Shown here piece by piece: positions 1 to 6,827 of a stretch of 32,851 bases of DNA. The position numbers were made by a program, and so were the translations under genes. Source of the stretch: Actinomycetota bacterium (GTDB lineage Bacteria; Actinomycetota; Acidimicrobiia; IMCC26256; PALSA-610); contig PLBO01000127.1 in assembly GCA_003134555.1 (NCBI GenBank), forward strand, positions 6,503 to 39,353, read 5' to 3'. Numbering within the stretch: position 1 is the first letter of the stretch; every line of letters starts with the position of its first letter. The notes under the pieces were generated by a model that was not told the origin of the DNA, made no database searches, and saw only the letters and a list, made by a program, of their open reading frames with translations.

Positions 1-1
1 C

Positions 2-226
2 GGACCGGACATCGCCGATCGCCTCGCCGACGCATACTCGGGCATCGTCGGCGGCACCTCTGACGAACTCGCCGTGTACGACCTCATGTGTGTGTTCAGC
101 TCACGGCATTACCTTGCGGAGTCCCTCGCCGCGGACCGAGAGCAAGGCCATGTGCCCAACTATCAAATGTCACTCGCACACCTCGATGAGGAACTGCGGC
201 GAGCACTGAGACGACTCGACTGGTGA
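2..226 (+). CDS. C-terminal part of an unidentified protein (5' end outside window)
   Basis: An open frame enters from the left edge and ends at a TGA, giving the last 74 residues of a longer protein. The tail is mostly helical and charged, with D-E-L-A-V-Y-D-L in the middle and L-D-E-E-L-R-R-A-L-R near the end. This loosely resembles the C-terminal helices of aminoglycoside-phosphotransferase-fold proteins, but no catalytic motif lies inside the window, so the family is a guess. It runs toward the DUF4386 gene on the other strand, with a dispersed repeat between them. Confidence 0.5.
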   Translation, partial: GPDIADRLADAYSGIVGGTSDELAVYDLMCVFSSRHYLAESLAADREQGHVPNYQMSLAHLDEELRRALRRLDW

Positions 227-257
227 CGCTCATGCAGGGCGGCTACCAACATCATCC

Positions 258-310
258 CTGCCGATCGGGCACTCGCTACGACGATCGAGATCGGGCATTC
301 TGGGTCCCGC
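258..310 (+). repeat. Dispersed repeat copy R1 (no gene start attached)
   Basis: This is the first of four related 52-54 bp segments. It begins CTGCCGATCGGGCACTCGC and carries a second GATCGGGCA about 27 bp downstream, followed by CATTCT. It matches R3 closely in the first half and R4 across CATCCCTGCCGATCGG. Unlike the other three copies, the position six bases after CATTCT is CGC rather than GTG, so no gene starts here. It lies between two convergent genes, perhaps left behind after loss of a downstream gene. Confidence 0.6.
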
Positions 311-328
311 GCCTCGGCAGCCGGTCCG

Positions 329-1042
329 CTATGCCGGCGCCGTCTTGGGCTCGGCGATCGGGCTCGATCTGAAGCCTTTCCATGCCGCGTAGATGCCGAG
401 TGACAGCTCCCAAGCGATCTCCGGAAGGGCCAACAGGCTCGCAGGTCCCGACCCGTTCTTGTAGGCACCGAACAGGATCAGCACGAAGGACAGGATCAGC
501 AGTGGGCCACCGATGAGACCCAACATGGCCATACGAGGAGGGACGAGGCCCGAGCGGTACATCAGGTAACCCAGTAGCAAGCCATTCCCGAAGCCCACAA
601 CGAGTCCGGGCCCGAACAGGAAGGCCCATTCGTAGGTATGCACTAGGGAGTTGCCTTGAATGGCGAGTGCTGTCGCTTGCACGCCTGTAGCTCCGGCCAG
701 CGCGTCGTTGACGCTCAGGACCGAGACGATGCTCATGAGGCCGATCGCGATGATGACCGACTCCATGACGCGAGCGGTGACGTATCCGAGCGCGTGGGTG
801 TGGCTCTGTCGCTTCACGAGCGGATAGATGACGACCGCAGTCGCGATGTTCGCGACGATCAGTCCGAATTCGAAGATCGCGCCCATCTGCAGGCTCGTGT
901 CGGAACCGGCCCCAGCGATGAAGTGCACATCGGTCCAGCTAGCTCCCAGTCCATGAACGAAGAGGAGTCGGGCGGGGATGCTGGTTATGAAGGTCCCGAT
1001 GAAGAACCAGCCGAAGATCCGTCCGGTTCTCCGAGTATCCAA
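329..1042 (-). CDS. DUF4386 family membrane protein
   Basis: This is a 237-residue integral membrane protein. The start R-R-T-G-R-I-F-G-W-F-F, followed by about six hydrophobic segments and the central V-M-E-S-V segment, fits DUF4386, a family with no established function. The start is TTG at 1042. It is chosen because AAGGAG sits 6 bases upstream on the minus strand (plus positions 1049-1054) and because the first residues match the usual family start. It stands alone and reads away from the RCC1 gene. The protein should sit in the cytoplasmic membrane; nothing suggests a substrate. Confidence 0.8.
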   Translation of the reverse strand: MDTRRTGRIFGWFFIGTFITSIPARLLFVHGLGASWTDVHFIAGAGSDTSLQMGAIFEFGLIVANIATAVVIYPLVKRQSHTHALGYVTARVMESVIIAIGLMSIVSVLSVNDALAGATGVQATALAIQGNSLVHTYEWAFLFGPGLVVGFGNGLLLGYLMYRSGLVPPRMAMLGLIGGPLLILSFVLILFGAYKNGSGPASLLALPEIAWELSLGIYAAWKGFRSSPIAEPKTAPA

Positions 1043-1288
1043 TGTCGTCTCCTTCGTTTGTGCAGTAGGTCTGACCTTGCGTAGAGAACCATGCCTCGAA
1101 GGACGCCACGAGCGTCAAGTTCACGCGCGTGCCGCGAGTTTCGCCGGCCGTCGGAATGAGCTTGCCCGGGGTGTCGGTGCACGAAGGTGAATCGCGGTTC
1201 GGCCTCTTGAGTCGACTCTTGTGGTGTCTCCGCGTTCGGAGTGGTATTTACCGGCACCTCTTGGGTTGTCCTGAGCGGGGGACCAGTC

Positions 1289-1702
1289 ATGGCACGTGTG
1301 GGAATGGCACGTGTCGGAATGACCTTGGTGTTGATGGCGGCTGCGCTGGTGGGCCAAATCGGTCCTGCGGGTGCGGCCGTGCATCGTGCGGGCTCTCGGG
1401 TGGTCAGGCCCTCGATCGCGGCAGGTGGTGGGCACTCGTGTTCGCTGTTGGCGAACGGGACCGTCAAATGTTGGGGCGACAACAGCAGCGGCGAGTTGGG
1501 GAATGGCACGACGACGAGGTCGTCGCCACCGGTTTTGGTGAGTGGCTTGACGACCGCGGTCGCGATGTCGGCGGCCTTCGGCCATTCGTGTGCGGTGTTG
1601 CCGAACGGGACCGCCAAATGCTGGGGCGACAACAGCTACGGCGAGTTGGGGAACGGCACCACGATCAACTCGTCGACACCGGTAGTGGTGAGTGGCATCT
1701 AG
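1289..1702 (+). CDS. Secreted RCC1-repeat protein, short two-repeat form
   Basis: The start ATG follows a G-rich ribosome-binding stretch. The first 33 residues are a signal peptide ending in A-G-A-A. Two RCC1-type repeats follow, each reading roughly A-x-G-H-S-C-x-L-x-N-G-T-x-K-C-W-G-D-N-S-x-G-E-L-G-N-G-T. They are also visible in the DNA as a 150 bp tandem repeat (first unit around 1429-1578, second 1579-1702). Secreted RCC1 proteins normally have six or seven blades that close a propeller. Here the frame hits TAG at the end of the second unit, so the 137-residue product cannot form a full propeller alone. It is probably a truncated relic, or it assembles as an oligomer. Confidence 0.7.
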   Translation: MARVGMARVGMTLVLMAAALVGQIGPAGAAVHRAGSRVVRPSIAAGGGHSCSLLANGTVKCWGDNSSGELGNGTTTRSSPPVLVSGLTTAVAMSAAFGHSCAVLPNGTAKCWGDNSYGELGNGTTINSSTPVVVSGI

Positions 1703-1851
1703 CCCGCGCGTTGAACGATCTGTGCGTCAGCACTAAGCGTCCCCGAGCGGGGAATCTGTGTGGGTGACCGGCTGGTGGGAAGAGCGCGGCGACGATCCAC
1801 CTGGCTTCGTCGAGTGGCTGCGGTCGATCACGTGGGGGGAGGCTGTGGTTG

Positions 1852-2675
1852 ATGAATGCTGATGATGAGTCTGATGTTGTCTTCGCGGGTTCGGTTCCGG
1901 AGATATATGAGCGTTACCTAATTCCGCTGATCTTCCAGACCTACGCGTCGGACCTGGCCGCCCGTGTCGAGTCACTCGCTTCGGGTTCGCTGCTGGAAGT
2001 GGCGGCTGGTACCGGCGTGGTCACGCGCGAGATGGCGGCTCGGCTGCCGGGCACGGTAAAGGTCACGGCCACCGATCTGAACCAGCCGATGCTCGACTTC
2101 GCAGCCGCCATCGGCACGACACGACCCGTCGTCTGGCAGCAGGCCGACGTCATGGATCTGCCGTTCGACGACGACTCGTTCGACGCTGCCGTGTGCCAGT
2201 TCGGGGTGATGTTCTTCCCGGACCGGCCCCGAGCGTTCGCCGAGATCTGTCGGGTGCTCCGTCCCGGTGGCATGTTCGTGTTCAACGTATGGGACCGTCT
2301 CGATGAGAACGAGTTCATGCAGAAGTCAGCGACGCGCTCGGCACTGTATTTCCCGACGATCCTCCTCTCTTCGCGGCGCGCGTCGCCTACGGCTACTACG
2401 ACGCGGCGATCATTCAGGCCGATCTCGCGGCGGGAGGTTTCGTATCCCGTGCAAGGGTCGAGGCGCTCGAGGCTCGCAGCCGAGCGAAAACCTGCCGTAT
2501 ACCCGCCATCGGGTTCTGCCAGGGAACACCGCTGCGCAACGCGATCGAGGCACGCGACCCTGCACGCCTGGAAGAAGCGACCTCGGCCGCGGCGACCGCA
2601 ATCGCTCAACGCTTCGGGCCAGCCGACATCGACGCCAAGATACGCGCCTACGTCATCACCGTCGACAAACCCTGA
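1852..2675 (+). pseudogene. Frameshifted class I SAM-dependent methyltransferase
   Basis: The start ATG at 1852 has GGGGGGAGG at 1834-1842. The first frame encodes a methyltransferase N-terminus: motif I L-E-V-A-A-G-T-G-V-V, then A-T-D-L-N-Q, D-V-M-D-L-P-F-D-D-D-S-F-D and L-R-P-G-G. At about 2320 the family-like sequence moves to another frame. From 2322 it reads E-V-S-D-A-L-G-T-V-F-P-D-D and continues through Y-G-Y-Y-D, A-G-G-F-V and C-Q-G-T-P-L-R-N to a TGA at 2673-2675. One missing base in the M-Q-E-V region explains this. The original frame stays open by chance into the next gene, which is not a real fusion. It is either a true pseudogene or a single-base assembly error. Confidence 0.75.
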
Positions 2676-2721
2676 CCGCCCTTCATGGGCACGGGATCTC
2701 GATGGCACCGTCACGCCAGAA

Positions 2722-2775
2722 CTGCTGATCGGGTACACGCCGCGCCGGCGCGATATCGGGCATTCTGTGCGCGTG
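2722..2775 (+). repeat. Dispersed repeat copy R2, ending on the VOC gene start
   Basis: This copy starts CTGCTGATCGGGTACACG and contains the downstream ATCGGGCATTCTG found in R1. CATTCT at 2761-2766 is followed by exactly six bases and then the GTG start of the VOC gene. This is the most diverged of the first three copies in its middle. The CATTCT box looks like an actinobacterial -10 element placed for a leaderless transcript. Confidence 0.55.
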
Positions 2776-3159
2776 ACTCACAACGCCGACCGTCTCGTAA
2801 CCGTCGTGTTCACGGTGTTGGACCTCGACCGTGCGGTGAAGCTCTACAACGATGCCTTCGGACTCGATTTCCACGTCGACGATCATCACGGCGATGACCC
2901 GTGGACGTCTGGCCGACATGCCGCCACCTCGTGGACTGACGGTGAGTACATGCACTTCGCCCTGTACGAGAGCAAGGATGGAACCTCGACACGCGGTGCG
3001 CAGATCGCGTTCCGGGTAGATGACCTCGACGCGGCGCACTCCCGCGCAATCGCGGCTGGTGCACGGGTGCTGCACGGCCCGAAGCGGCAGCCATGGGGAA
3101 CGTCGGCGCGATACCAAGATGCTGATGGCAACGTGATCGAACTGACTCAGCACGGCTGA
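2773..3159 (+). CDS. VOC (glyoxalase-fold) superfamily protein
   Basis: This is a 128-residue protein with the paired beta-alpha-beta-beta-beta layout of the VOC superfamily. It has an N-terminal strand and helix ending V-F-T-V-L-D-L-D-R-A-V-K-L-Y-N-D-A-F-G-L, a central A-F-R-V-D-D-L-D-A-A segment, and the closing D-A-D-G-N-V-I-E-L-T. That C-terminal glutamate is where many members bind metal. Substrate cannot be told; such proteins include lyases, dioxygenases and resistance proteins. The GTG start is set by the repeat boundary and the conserved start. The frame is open upstream because of the frameshifted methyltransferase, so automated callers may wrongly fuse the two. Confidence 0.8.
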   Translation: MTHNADRLVTVVFTVLDLDRAVKLYNDAFGLDFHVDDHHGDDPWTSGRHAATSWTDGEYMHFALYESKDGTSTRGAQIAFRVDDLDAAHSRAIAAGARVLHGPKRQPWGTSARYQDADGNVIELTQHG

Positions 3160-3179
3160 ACCGAACTGCGCCCACAGAT

Positions 3180-3233
3180 CTGCCTGATCGGGCACTCGCT
3201 ACGGCGACCGCGATCGGCCATGATTGGTGCGTG
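3180..3233 (+). repeat. Dispersed repeat copy R3, ending on the LPRTG gene start
   Basis: This copy reads CTGCCTGATCGGGCACTCGC, nearly identical to R1 over the first 30 bases, then GATCGGCCATGATTGG. CATGAT at 3219-3224 is followed by six bases and the GTG start at 3231. It begins 20 bases after the stop of the VOC gene. Confidence 0.6.
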
Positions 3234-3839
3234 CGGTTCCGTCTGCTGGTGGTCGCTGCACTCACCGCGGCCTGTTTCATCGCGAAACCTGATGTCGCGA
3301 AAGCGCAAGTGGAGTTGCCAGTCGTACGAATCAGTTCTACGACATCTCCCATATTGTTCATCGACAGCTGCGTAGCTCCGACTCGGGTAAGCGTGTCGTC
3401 TCGGGGTCGGTTCGTGCTGTCGCGAACCGGCGCGACCGACCAGAAGCTCACAGTGACCTATCACGTCACGGGCTCAGTCCAGCCGACCTCGGGCACGGCG
3501 GTCTTTTCCGTGGGATCGAGCACAGTCGATGTCGCGCTCGTGCCGCTCACGACTACAGCGTTGTTTGGCGGTCACGTCGACGTAGTCGCGCTCGACGGGT
3601 CCGGCTACAGCCTTGGCAGTCCGTCGCAGGTGAGCGTGCTCATCGGCTCCGTGGCCACGACGTGTACGACGCGCCCGACGTCCACGTCGACAGCCACGTC
3701 CACGTCGACGACCATCTTCGTTGCACCGAAGCAACTTCCGCGCACTGGTGGGGGCCACACCAGTGCGATGCTCCTCAGCGGTGTGTTCGTATTGCTGCTC
3801 GGCGCGACACTCGCGCTCGTTCGGAGAAGGCCCATCTAA
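3231..3839 (+). CDS. Cell-wall protein with LPRTG sortase sorting signal
   Basis: This 202-residue protein is built for export and anchoring. An N-terminal signal peptide (L-L-V-V-A-A-L-T-A-A-C, cleavage likely near A-K-A) is followed by an Ig-like beta-rich body and a low-complexity Thr/Ser linker (about residues 146-160, T-S-T-S-T-A-T-S-T-S-T-T). The sorting signal L-P-R-T-G-G, a hydrophobic segment and the tail R-R-R-P-I come last. This is the classical order for a sortase substrate linked to peptidoglycan. The body has no named domain that I recognise. No sortase gene is in the window. The GTG start lies six bases after the -10-like box of repeat R3. Confidence 0.8.
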   Translation: MRFRLLVVAALTAACFIAKPDVAKAQVELPVVRISSTTSPILFIDSCVAPTRVSVSSRGRFVLSRTGATDQKLTVTYHVTGSVQPTSGTAVFSVGSSTVDVALVPLTTTALFGGHVDVVALDGSGYSLGSPSQVSVLIGSVATTCTTRPTSTSTATSTSTTIFVAPKQLPRTGGGHTSAMLLSGVFVLLLGATLALVRRRPI

Positions 3840-3898
3840 CGCGGGCAGGCGGTCCGGGATCGTCCCCGGCGACCGGACGTACAGATACTGCGCCATCC

Positions 3899-3950
3899 CT
3901 GCCGATCGGCACTCGCCGAACAGGGCCAGACCAGGCAAGATCTGAGGGTG
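3899..3950 (+). repeat. Dispersed repeat copy R4, ending on the next gene start
   Basis: This copy shares CATCCCTGCCGATCGG and CACTCGC with R1 but has drifted in its second half. CAAGAT at 3936-3941 is followed by six bases and the GTG at 3948, so the box-to-start spacing of R2 and R3 is kept although the bases differ. Confidence 0.45.
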
Positions 3951-4205
3951 ACGCGACGGCACTCGTCCTATCCCTACGCCGGAGCCGACAGACACTCCGG
4001 TCCCTGGTATGAGCAGAGCGACGAGGCCGTGGTCCTGCAACCGGGCGATCGCTTCTTCATCCCATGCGAGGGCGGACCGTCCACGAGCCGACTCGAAGCC
4101 TTCCCGCCGCGGCTTGAAGTTGAGGAACACGACGGCGTGTACGTGCTCGTCGACGACGGCCCGCGCGACCAATGGCGCTACGTCTTCGTATCCAAGAAGC
4201 CCTGA
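3948..4205 (+). CDS. Small conserved-looking hypothetical protein
   Basis: This 85-residue acidic, soluble protein has no signal peptide. Recognisable stretches are L-Q-P-G-D-R-F-F-I-P-C-E-G-G-P, S-R-L-E-A-F-P-P, V-Y-V-L-V-D-D-G-P and Q-W-R-Y-V-F-V. They resemble a short actinobacterial hypothetical family, but I know no function for it. It begins with GTG six bases after the CAAGAT box of repeat R4, in the same arrangement as the two genes before it. It ends 70 bases before the convergent COG4705 gene. Confidence 0.65.
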   Translation: MTRRHSSYPYAGADRHSGPWYEQSDEAVVLQPGDRFFIPCEGGPSTSRLEAFPPRLEVEEHDGVYVLVDDGPRDQWRYVFVSKKP

Positions 4206-4275
4206 CGGGCGCGAGCGAGCATGAGGATCGAGCGAGTTGTTTTGCGAGGCGTAGTGCGCGGAGTTGACTTGGGCG

Positions 4276-5079
4276 TCAGGCCGGTTTGGTTTCGAGCCCG
4301 GAGGAGCGTTGGACGTCGATGCGGGTGATCGCGAGGTACGCAACGAGGACGACGATGAGGACACCGAGCACGAGTTCCACCGGTCCGTTGCCGAGTCCTG
4401 CGCCGCTCACCTTTTTGGGTTTGGCTAAGCCGTCGGCGATCGAGGCACCGAGGGGACGGGTGATCACGTAGGCGAACCAGAACGAGACAACCGGGTTCCA
4501 TCGCAGCCACCGATAGCCGACGGCCGGGATAACAATGATCGCGGCGAACACGGCCGCTGAGGGGAAGTAGCCGAGGTGGAGGGTGTAAGCGGTGAAGTCG
4601 CCAAGCGCGGTTCCCATGGCGAACGTGGCCCCGACCGTCGTCCAGTAGAAGGCCTCTCGCCGGGGGGTGTCGATGCTGTGAATCGACAGCGTCTTTTCGG
4701 TCCTTTGCCAGGCGGCGAAAACCGAAATCAGCACCATCGCGTAGAGAATCGTCGAGGCGGTGTACGACACGCCGAGTCCCACGTGGAGGACGTCGGCTGC
4801 CATGGTCCCGAAGATCCCGACCATGATCACCGCGAACCAGTACGTCCAGGCGACGTAGCGGCGCATCCCAAACTGCAAGACCAGTGCGCAGACGAATCCG
4901 GCGAAGCCCAATAGCACCGCGAGTGGCGGCGCCATGGCGTGGACGAGGAAGTCGGAGGTGGATTCGCCGATCGCGGTTGATAGACCCTTGATGACCCAAA
5001 ACACGACGGTGATTTCAGGGACCCGCAATGCCCCCTTCTTGGTCAGCCAGGAGCCGGAGTCGTACACGCGCGCGTTCAC
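4276..5079 (-). CDS. COG4705-type multi-pass membrane protein
   Basis: This protein of about 267 residues has seven or eight hydrophobic segments. The opening V-P-E-I-T-V-V-F-W-V-I-K-x-L-S-T-A-I-G-E-S-T-S-D and the later Y-W-T-T-V-G-A-T-F-A-M-G-T-A-L-G-D-F form an internal duplication of a W/TT/G-(E/D) pattern, characteristic of this uncharacterised family. Conserved acidic residues inside membrane helices could bind a cation, which is inference. The frame is open to a GTG at 5088. I prefer the GTG at 5079 because TATCGT (plus 5087-5092) lies seven bases before it, as at other leaderless-looking starts here. The TTG just before the conserved V-P-E-I is also possible. Confidence 0.7.
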   Translation of the reverse strand: MNARVYDSGSWLTKKGALRVPEITVVFWVIKGLSTAIGESTSDFLVHAMAPPLAVLLGFAGFVCALVLQFGMRRYVAWTYWFAVIMVGIFGTMAADVLHVGLGVSYTASTILYAMVLISVFAAWQRTEKTLSIHSIDTPRREAFYWTTVGATFAMGTALGDFTAYTLHLGYFPSAAVFAAIIVIPAVGYRWLRWNPVVSFWFAYVITRPLGASIADGLAKPKKVSGAGLGNGPVELVLGVLIVVLVAYLAITRIDVQRSSGLETKPA

Positions 5080-5255
5080 CCCGGACACGATACGAGTTCC
5101 GCTCTGCCGACGGCGCGCACCTCAGGATCGATCGGCGGCTATGCGTTCGTAGCCACGCTCGCCATCGGCCAACATGGGCAGGTGAGTGGCTCTTCGACCG
5201 CGTGGACGCGTGCGGCGGATGGGAGGGCGTCGGGTCGCGGTTCGATGGGGATGAC

Positions 5256-5330
5256 ATGACCGAGTTGTTGGAGATTGGTGACGCGTCGCTGAGCTACGCG
5301 GTCCGGGGTCGCGGGCGTGGCCTCCTTGTG
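5256..5330 (+). pseudogene. Alpha/beta-hydrolase N-terminal remnant in a 313-base gap
   Basis: The 5083-5395 interval has no intact gene. Inside it, ATG at 5256 opens a frame reading M-T-E-L-L-E-I-G-D-A-S-L-S-Y-A-V-R-G-R-G, then R-G-L-L-V. This is the usual first strand pair of alpha/beta hydrolases, just before the H-G oxyanion motif. The similarity stops there and no catalytic residue follows, so it appears to be the surviving head of a deleted gene. I see nothing convincing in the rest of the gap. The match is short and from memory. Confidence 0.4.
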
Positions 5331-5395
5331 CCGCGAAGCAGTCTGGGCGGGCGCGCCGCAGTTACACCCCGCGACCAAACGCGGTCACGCTCCGA

Positions 5396-5716
5396 TTACT
5401 CCGACCTCGCAGAGCCGGCCGGTGTCCGTTGCAATTCCAACCAACGATGGAACAGCTCAACGCGCTGAGGGGCGTGCTCGTACGAGAACTTGCAGGTGTG
5501 CACCTCACCGCACTGCGAGTTGCTGGCGCCGGTGGCGAAGTTGAACAGGCAGGTCGGGCAGTGCACATCGAGGACCTCGGGCAGGAGCGGACAGAGGTAA
5601 CGCCCACACGGCGTCAGGCCCTCACCGGTCTCGAAGTCCCAATCGCAGCCCTCGCACGGAACGAACTGGAGCGAGCGTTCGACGATTGTGGGCTCTTTCA
5701 CCTGGTCGTGCTTCAT
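5396..5716 (-). CDS. Small cysteine-rich, probably zinc-binding protein
   Basis: This 106-residue soluble protein has eight cysteines in paired spacing: C-E-G-C, then L-T-P-C-G-R-Y-L-C-P, then H-C-P-T-C, and finally S-Q-C and H-T-C. Aromatic and acidic residues lie between (D-W-D-F-E-T-G, F-N-F-A-T-G). The two repeated C-x(n)-C blocks followed by F-x-F/T-G suggest a duplicated zinc ribbon. No known domain is certain and no DNA-binding or enzymatic residues can be named. The start is ATG at 5716; the codons before it in frame are not starts. A perfect 11-base inverted repeat lies about 70 bases upstream of the start. Confidence 0.65.
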   Translation of the reverse strand: MKHDQVKEPTIVERSLQFVPCEGCDWDFETGEGLTPCGRYLCPLLPEVLDVHCPTCLFNFATGASNSQCGEVHTCKFSYEHAPQRVELFHRWLELQRTPAGSARSE

Positions 5717-5783
5717 GCGAACACTTCCGTCTCGTGCCACCTGGGTTCGACGGCGTCGCCCCAGGGCTGCCCGGAAGGAGTCC

Positions 5784-5818
5784 CGACATTGGTGATCCCA
5801 CCGGGCCCACCAATGTCG
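5784..5818. promoter_or_regulatory. Perfect inverted repeat upstream of the cysteine-rich gene
   Basis: The arms CGACATTGGTG (5784-5794) and CACCAATGTCG (5808-5818) are exact reverse complements separated by 13 bases. On the minus strand a TACGCT box (plus 5820-5825) comes just before the repeat, so the element would cover the transcription start or the beginning of the leader of the cysteine-rich gene. It could be an operator for a dimeric regulator or an RNA hairpin in the leader. No T-run follows on either side, which argues against a simple terminator. Confidence 0.5.
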
Positions 5819-5936
5819 AGCGTACGAGCCAAAACCGCCAGCTAGTAGGGCCTTAGGTCCCGAGCGCGATTGACTTCCACCTGCATTGCCTGACGCTCGG
5901 GTGAGGTGGCTCAGGGCAATATGTGTCGTGGGCGGG

Positions 5937-6539
5937 ATGCAGACGCGCGCAGTGATCACTTCCGTCCTTGTTGTTGCCACCATCGTGTCGGTGACCGCGT
6001 GTGCGTCGGCAACGGGCGGTGCACGACGGTTGACGCCCTACCGGTGGCACGGCGTAAGCCACGGATCTTACGAAAGTGAGATCACAACCATCGATGGCAT
6101 CGCCGACCCCGCGCAGCATCGCTACTCGATGCACATCCACAGCAGCGTCGGAACTGTCGCGGGCGGCGACATGGTCCTATCCGACGGCACATTGTTCTCG
6201 GAGGATCGAGAGGGTCGATGGTGCATCCAACGCCTTCCCGTCCGCCTGGTCAAGCAGGCCATCGGAGACCTCACGCAGGCAGGAATCGACCCGACCCATT
6301 GGCTCGCGACACTGCGCGACGGCGACACGTCGCCCAGCATCTCGATCAGTCGATTCACCGGTTTCGAGCCCAATCTCGCCGCCAAGGTCCATCGACGAGG
6401 TGACTCCATCAGCGTCGAGTTCCGCCCGCGCCCCGGCCTCGCGAATCTTGTCCTCGGCTTCACCGACTTCGGCCGTGCTCCCGCTGTCGCCATTCCGAAC
6501 GCGACCAAGGAGTGCCCGTACACCCCGTCGGGGGACTGA
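5937..6539 (+). CDS. Predicted lipoprotein of unknown function
   Basis: This 200-residue exported protein has a short charged start, a hydrophobic core (V-I-T-S-V-L-V-V-A-T-I-V) and a lipobox S-V-T-A-C at residues 17-21, so it should be lipidated and held on the outer face of the membrane. The mature part has alternating hydrophobic and polar strands, T-x-D-G-I-A-D, H-I-H-S-S-V-G-T and D-M-V-L-S-D-G-T-L-F, loosely reminiscent of LppX/LprG-like lipid-binding folds; that is weak. ATG at 5937 is chosen because it puts the lipobox at the usual distance; an in-frame GTG at 5928 is also possible. Confidence 0.65.
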   Translation: MQTRAVITSVLVVATIVSVTACASATGGARRLTPYRWHGVSHGSYESEITTIDGIADPAQHRYSMHIHSSVGTVAGGDMVLSDGTLFSEDREGRWCIQRLPVRLVKQAIGDLTQAGIDPTHWLATLRDGDTSPSISISRFTGFEPNLAAKVHRRGDSISVEFRPRPGLANLVLGFTDFGRAPAVAIPNATKECPYTPSGD

Positions 6540-6594
6540 CCAAGCCGCCCGCTCCCAGACTCGGCAATGTGCCGCGCCGGAGACTCGAACGAGA

Positions 6595-6669
6595 TGGAGG
6601 CGGCGGCGGGAATCGAACCCGCGTGAAAGGTTTTGCAGACCTCTGCCTGTGCCACTCGGCTACGCCGCC
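6595..6669 (-). tRNA. tRNA-Cys (GCA), CCA encoded
   Basis: The minus strand folds into a full cloverleaf. The acceptor arms GGCGGCG/CGCCGCC pair exactly. The D-stem is GCC/GGC. The anticodon stem GAGGU/ACCUU closes a seven-base loop CUGCAAA with anticodon GCA. The T-arm is GCGGG-UUCGAUU-CCCGC. A discriminator U and CCA follow at plus 6595-6598. The gene lies between the lipoprotein and the catabolic operon and is read away from the operon. Confidence 0.95.
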
Positions 6670-6787
6670 AGAGCGAGCAATGCTATCCGAGGGCTCCTCA
6701 CGCGCCGACGCTGCAACACGTCGCGTCGACGCTCACGAACCGCTCCGCGAGCCGTCCCGCACATCGCCGGTCTCGGGGCTCGACCGC

Positions 6788-6821
6788 TACAGTCGTCGCT
6801 TCGACCGCATACCTCGGGGAG
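6788..6821 (+). promoter_or_regulatory. Likely promoter and ribosome-binding site of the thiolase operon
   Basis: TACAGT at 6788-6793 fits the actinobacterial TAnnnT -10 box. GGGGAG at 6816-6821 lies six bases before the ATG at 6828. The leader would be about 28 bases. The CTGACG-N4-CGTCAG element seen before three later operons is absent here. Confidence 0.4.
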
Positions 6822-6827
6822 CTCTGG

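Noticed and set aside
1740-1753. TCCCC/GGGGA hairpin after the RCC1 gene as a terminator
   Set aside because: The stem is only five pairs and no T-run follows.
1764-1862. Short frame reading T-G-W-W-E-E-R-G-D-D-P-P-G-F-V-E-W-L between the RCC1 and methyltransferase genes
   Set aside because: It looks protein-like but is only about 32 codons, has no ribosome-binding site and matches nothing I know. It may be another remnant, but cannot be supported.
1849-3159. A 436-codon frame that would be a methyltransferase-VOC fusion
   Set aside because: The middle 150 codons are low-complexity Arg/Ser/Pro nonsense, while another frame there gives good methyltransferase sequence. The VOC part has its own start and repeat-borne promoter.
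258-3950. CRISPR array or integron attC sites to explain the four repeats
   Set aside because: Copies are far apart with whole genes between, spacing is irregular, and no attC core, cas gene or integrase is seen.
6570-6592. Second tRNA fragment next to tRNA-Cys (ACTCGAAC resembling a T-arm)
   Set aside because: The bases on either side do not form the five-pair T-stem, so the likeness is limited to the loop.
6722-6731. GCGTCGACGC palindrome upstream of the thiolase operon as a further operator
   Set aside because: It lacks the CTGACG/CGTCAG arms, and short palindromes of this kind are frequent in GC-rich DNA.
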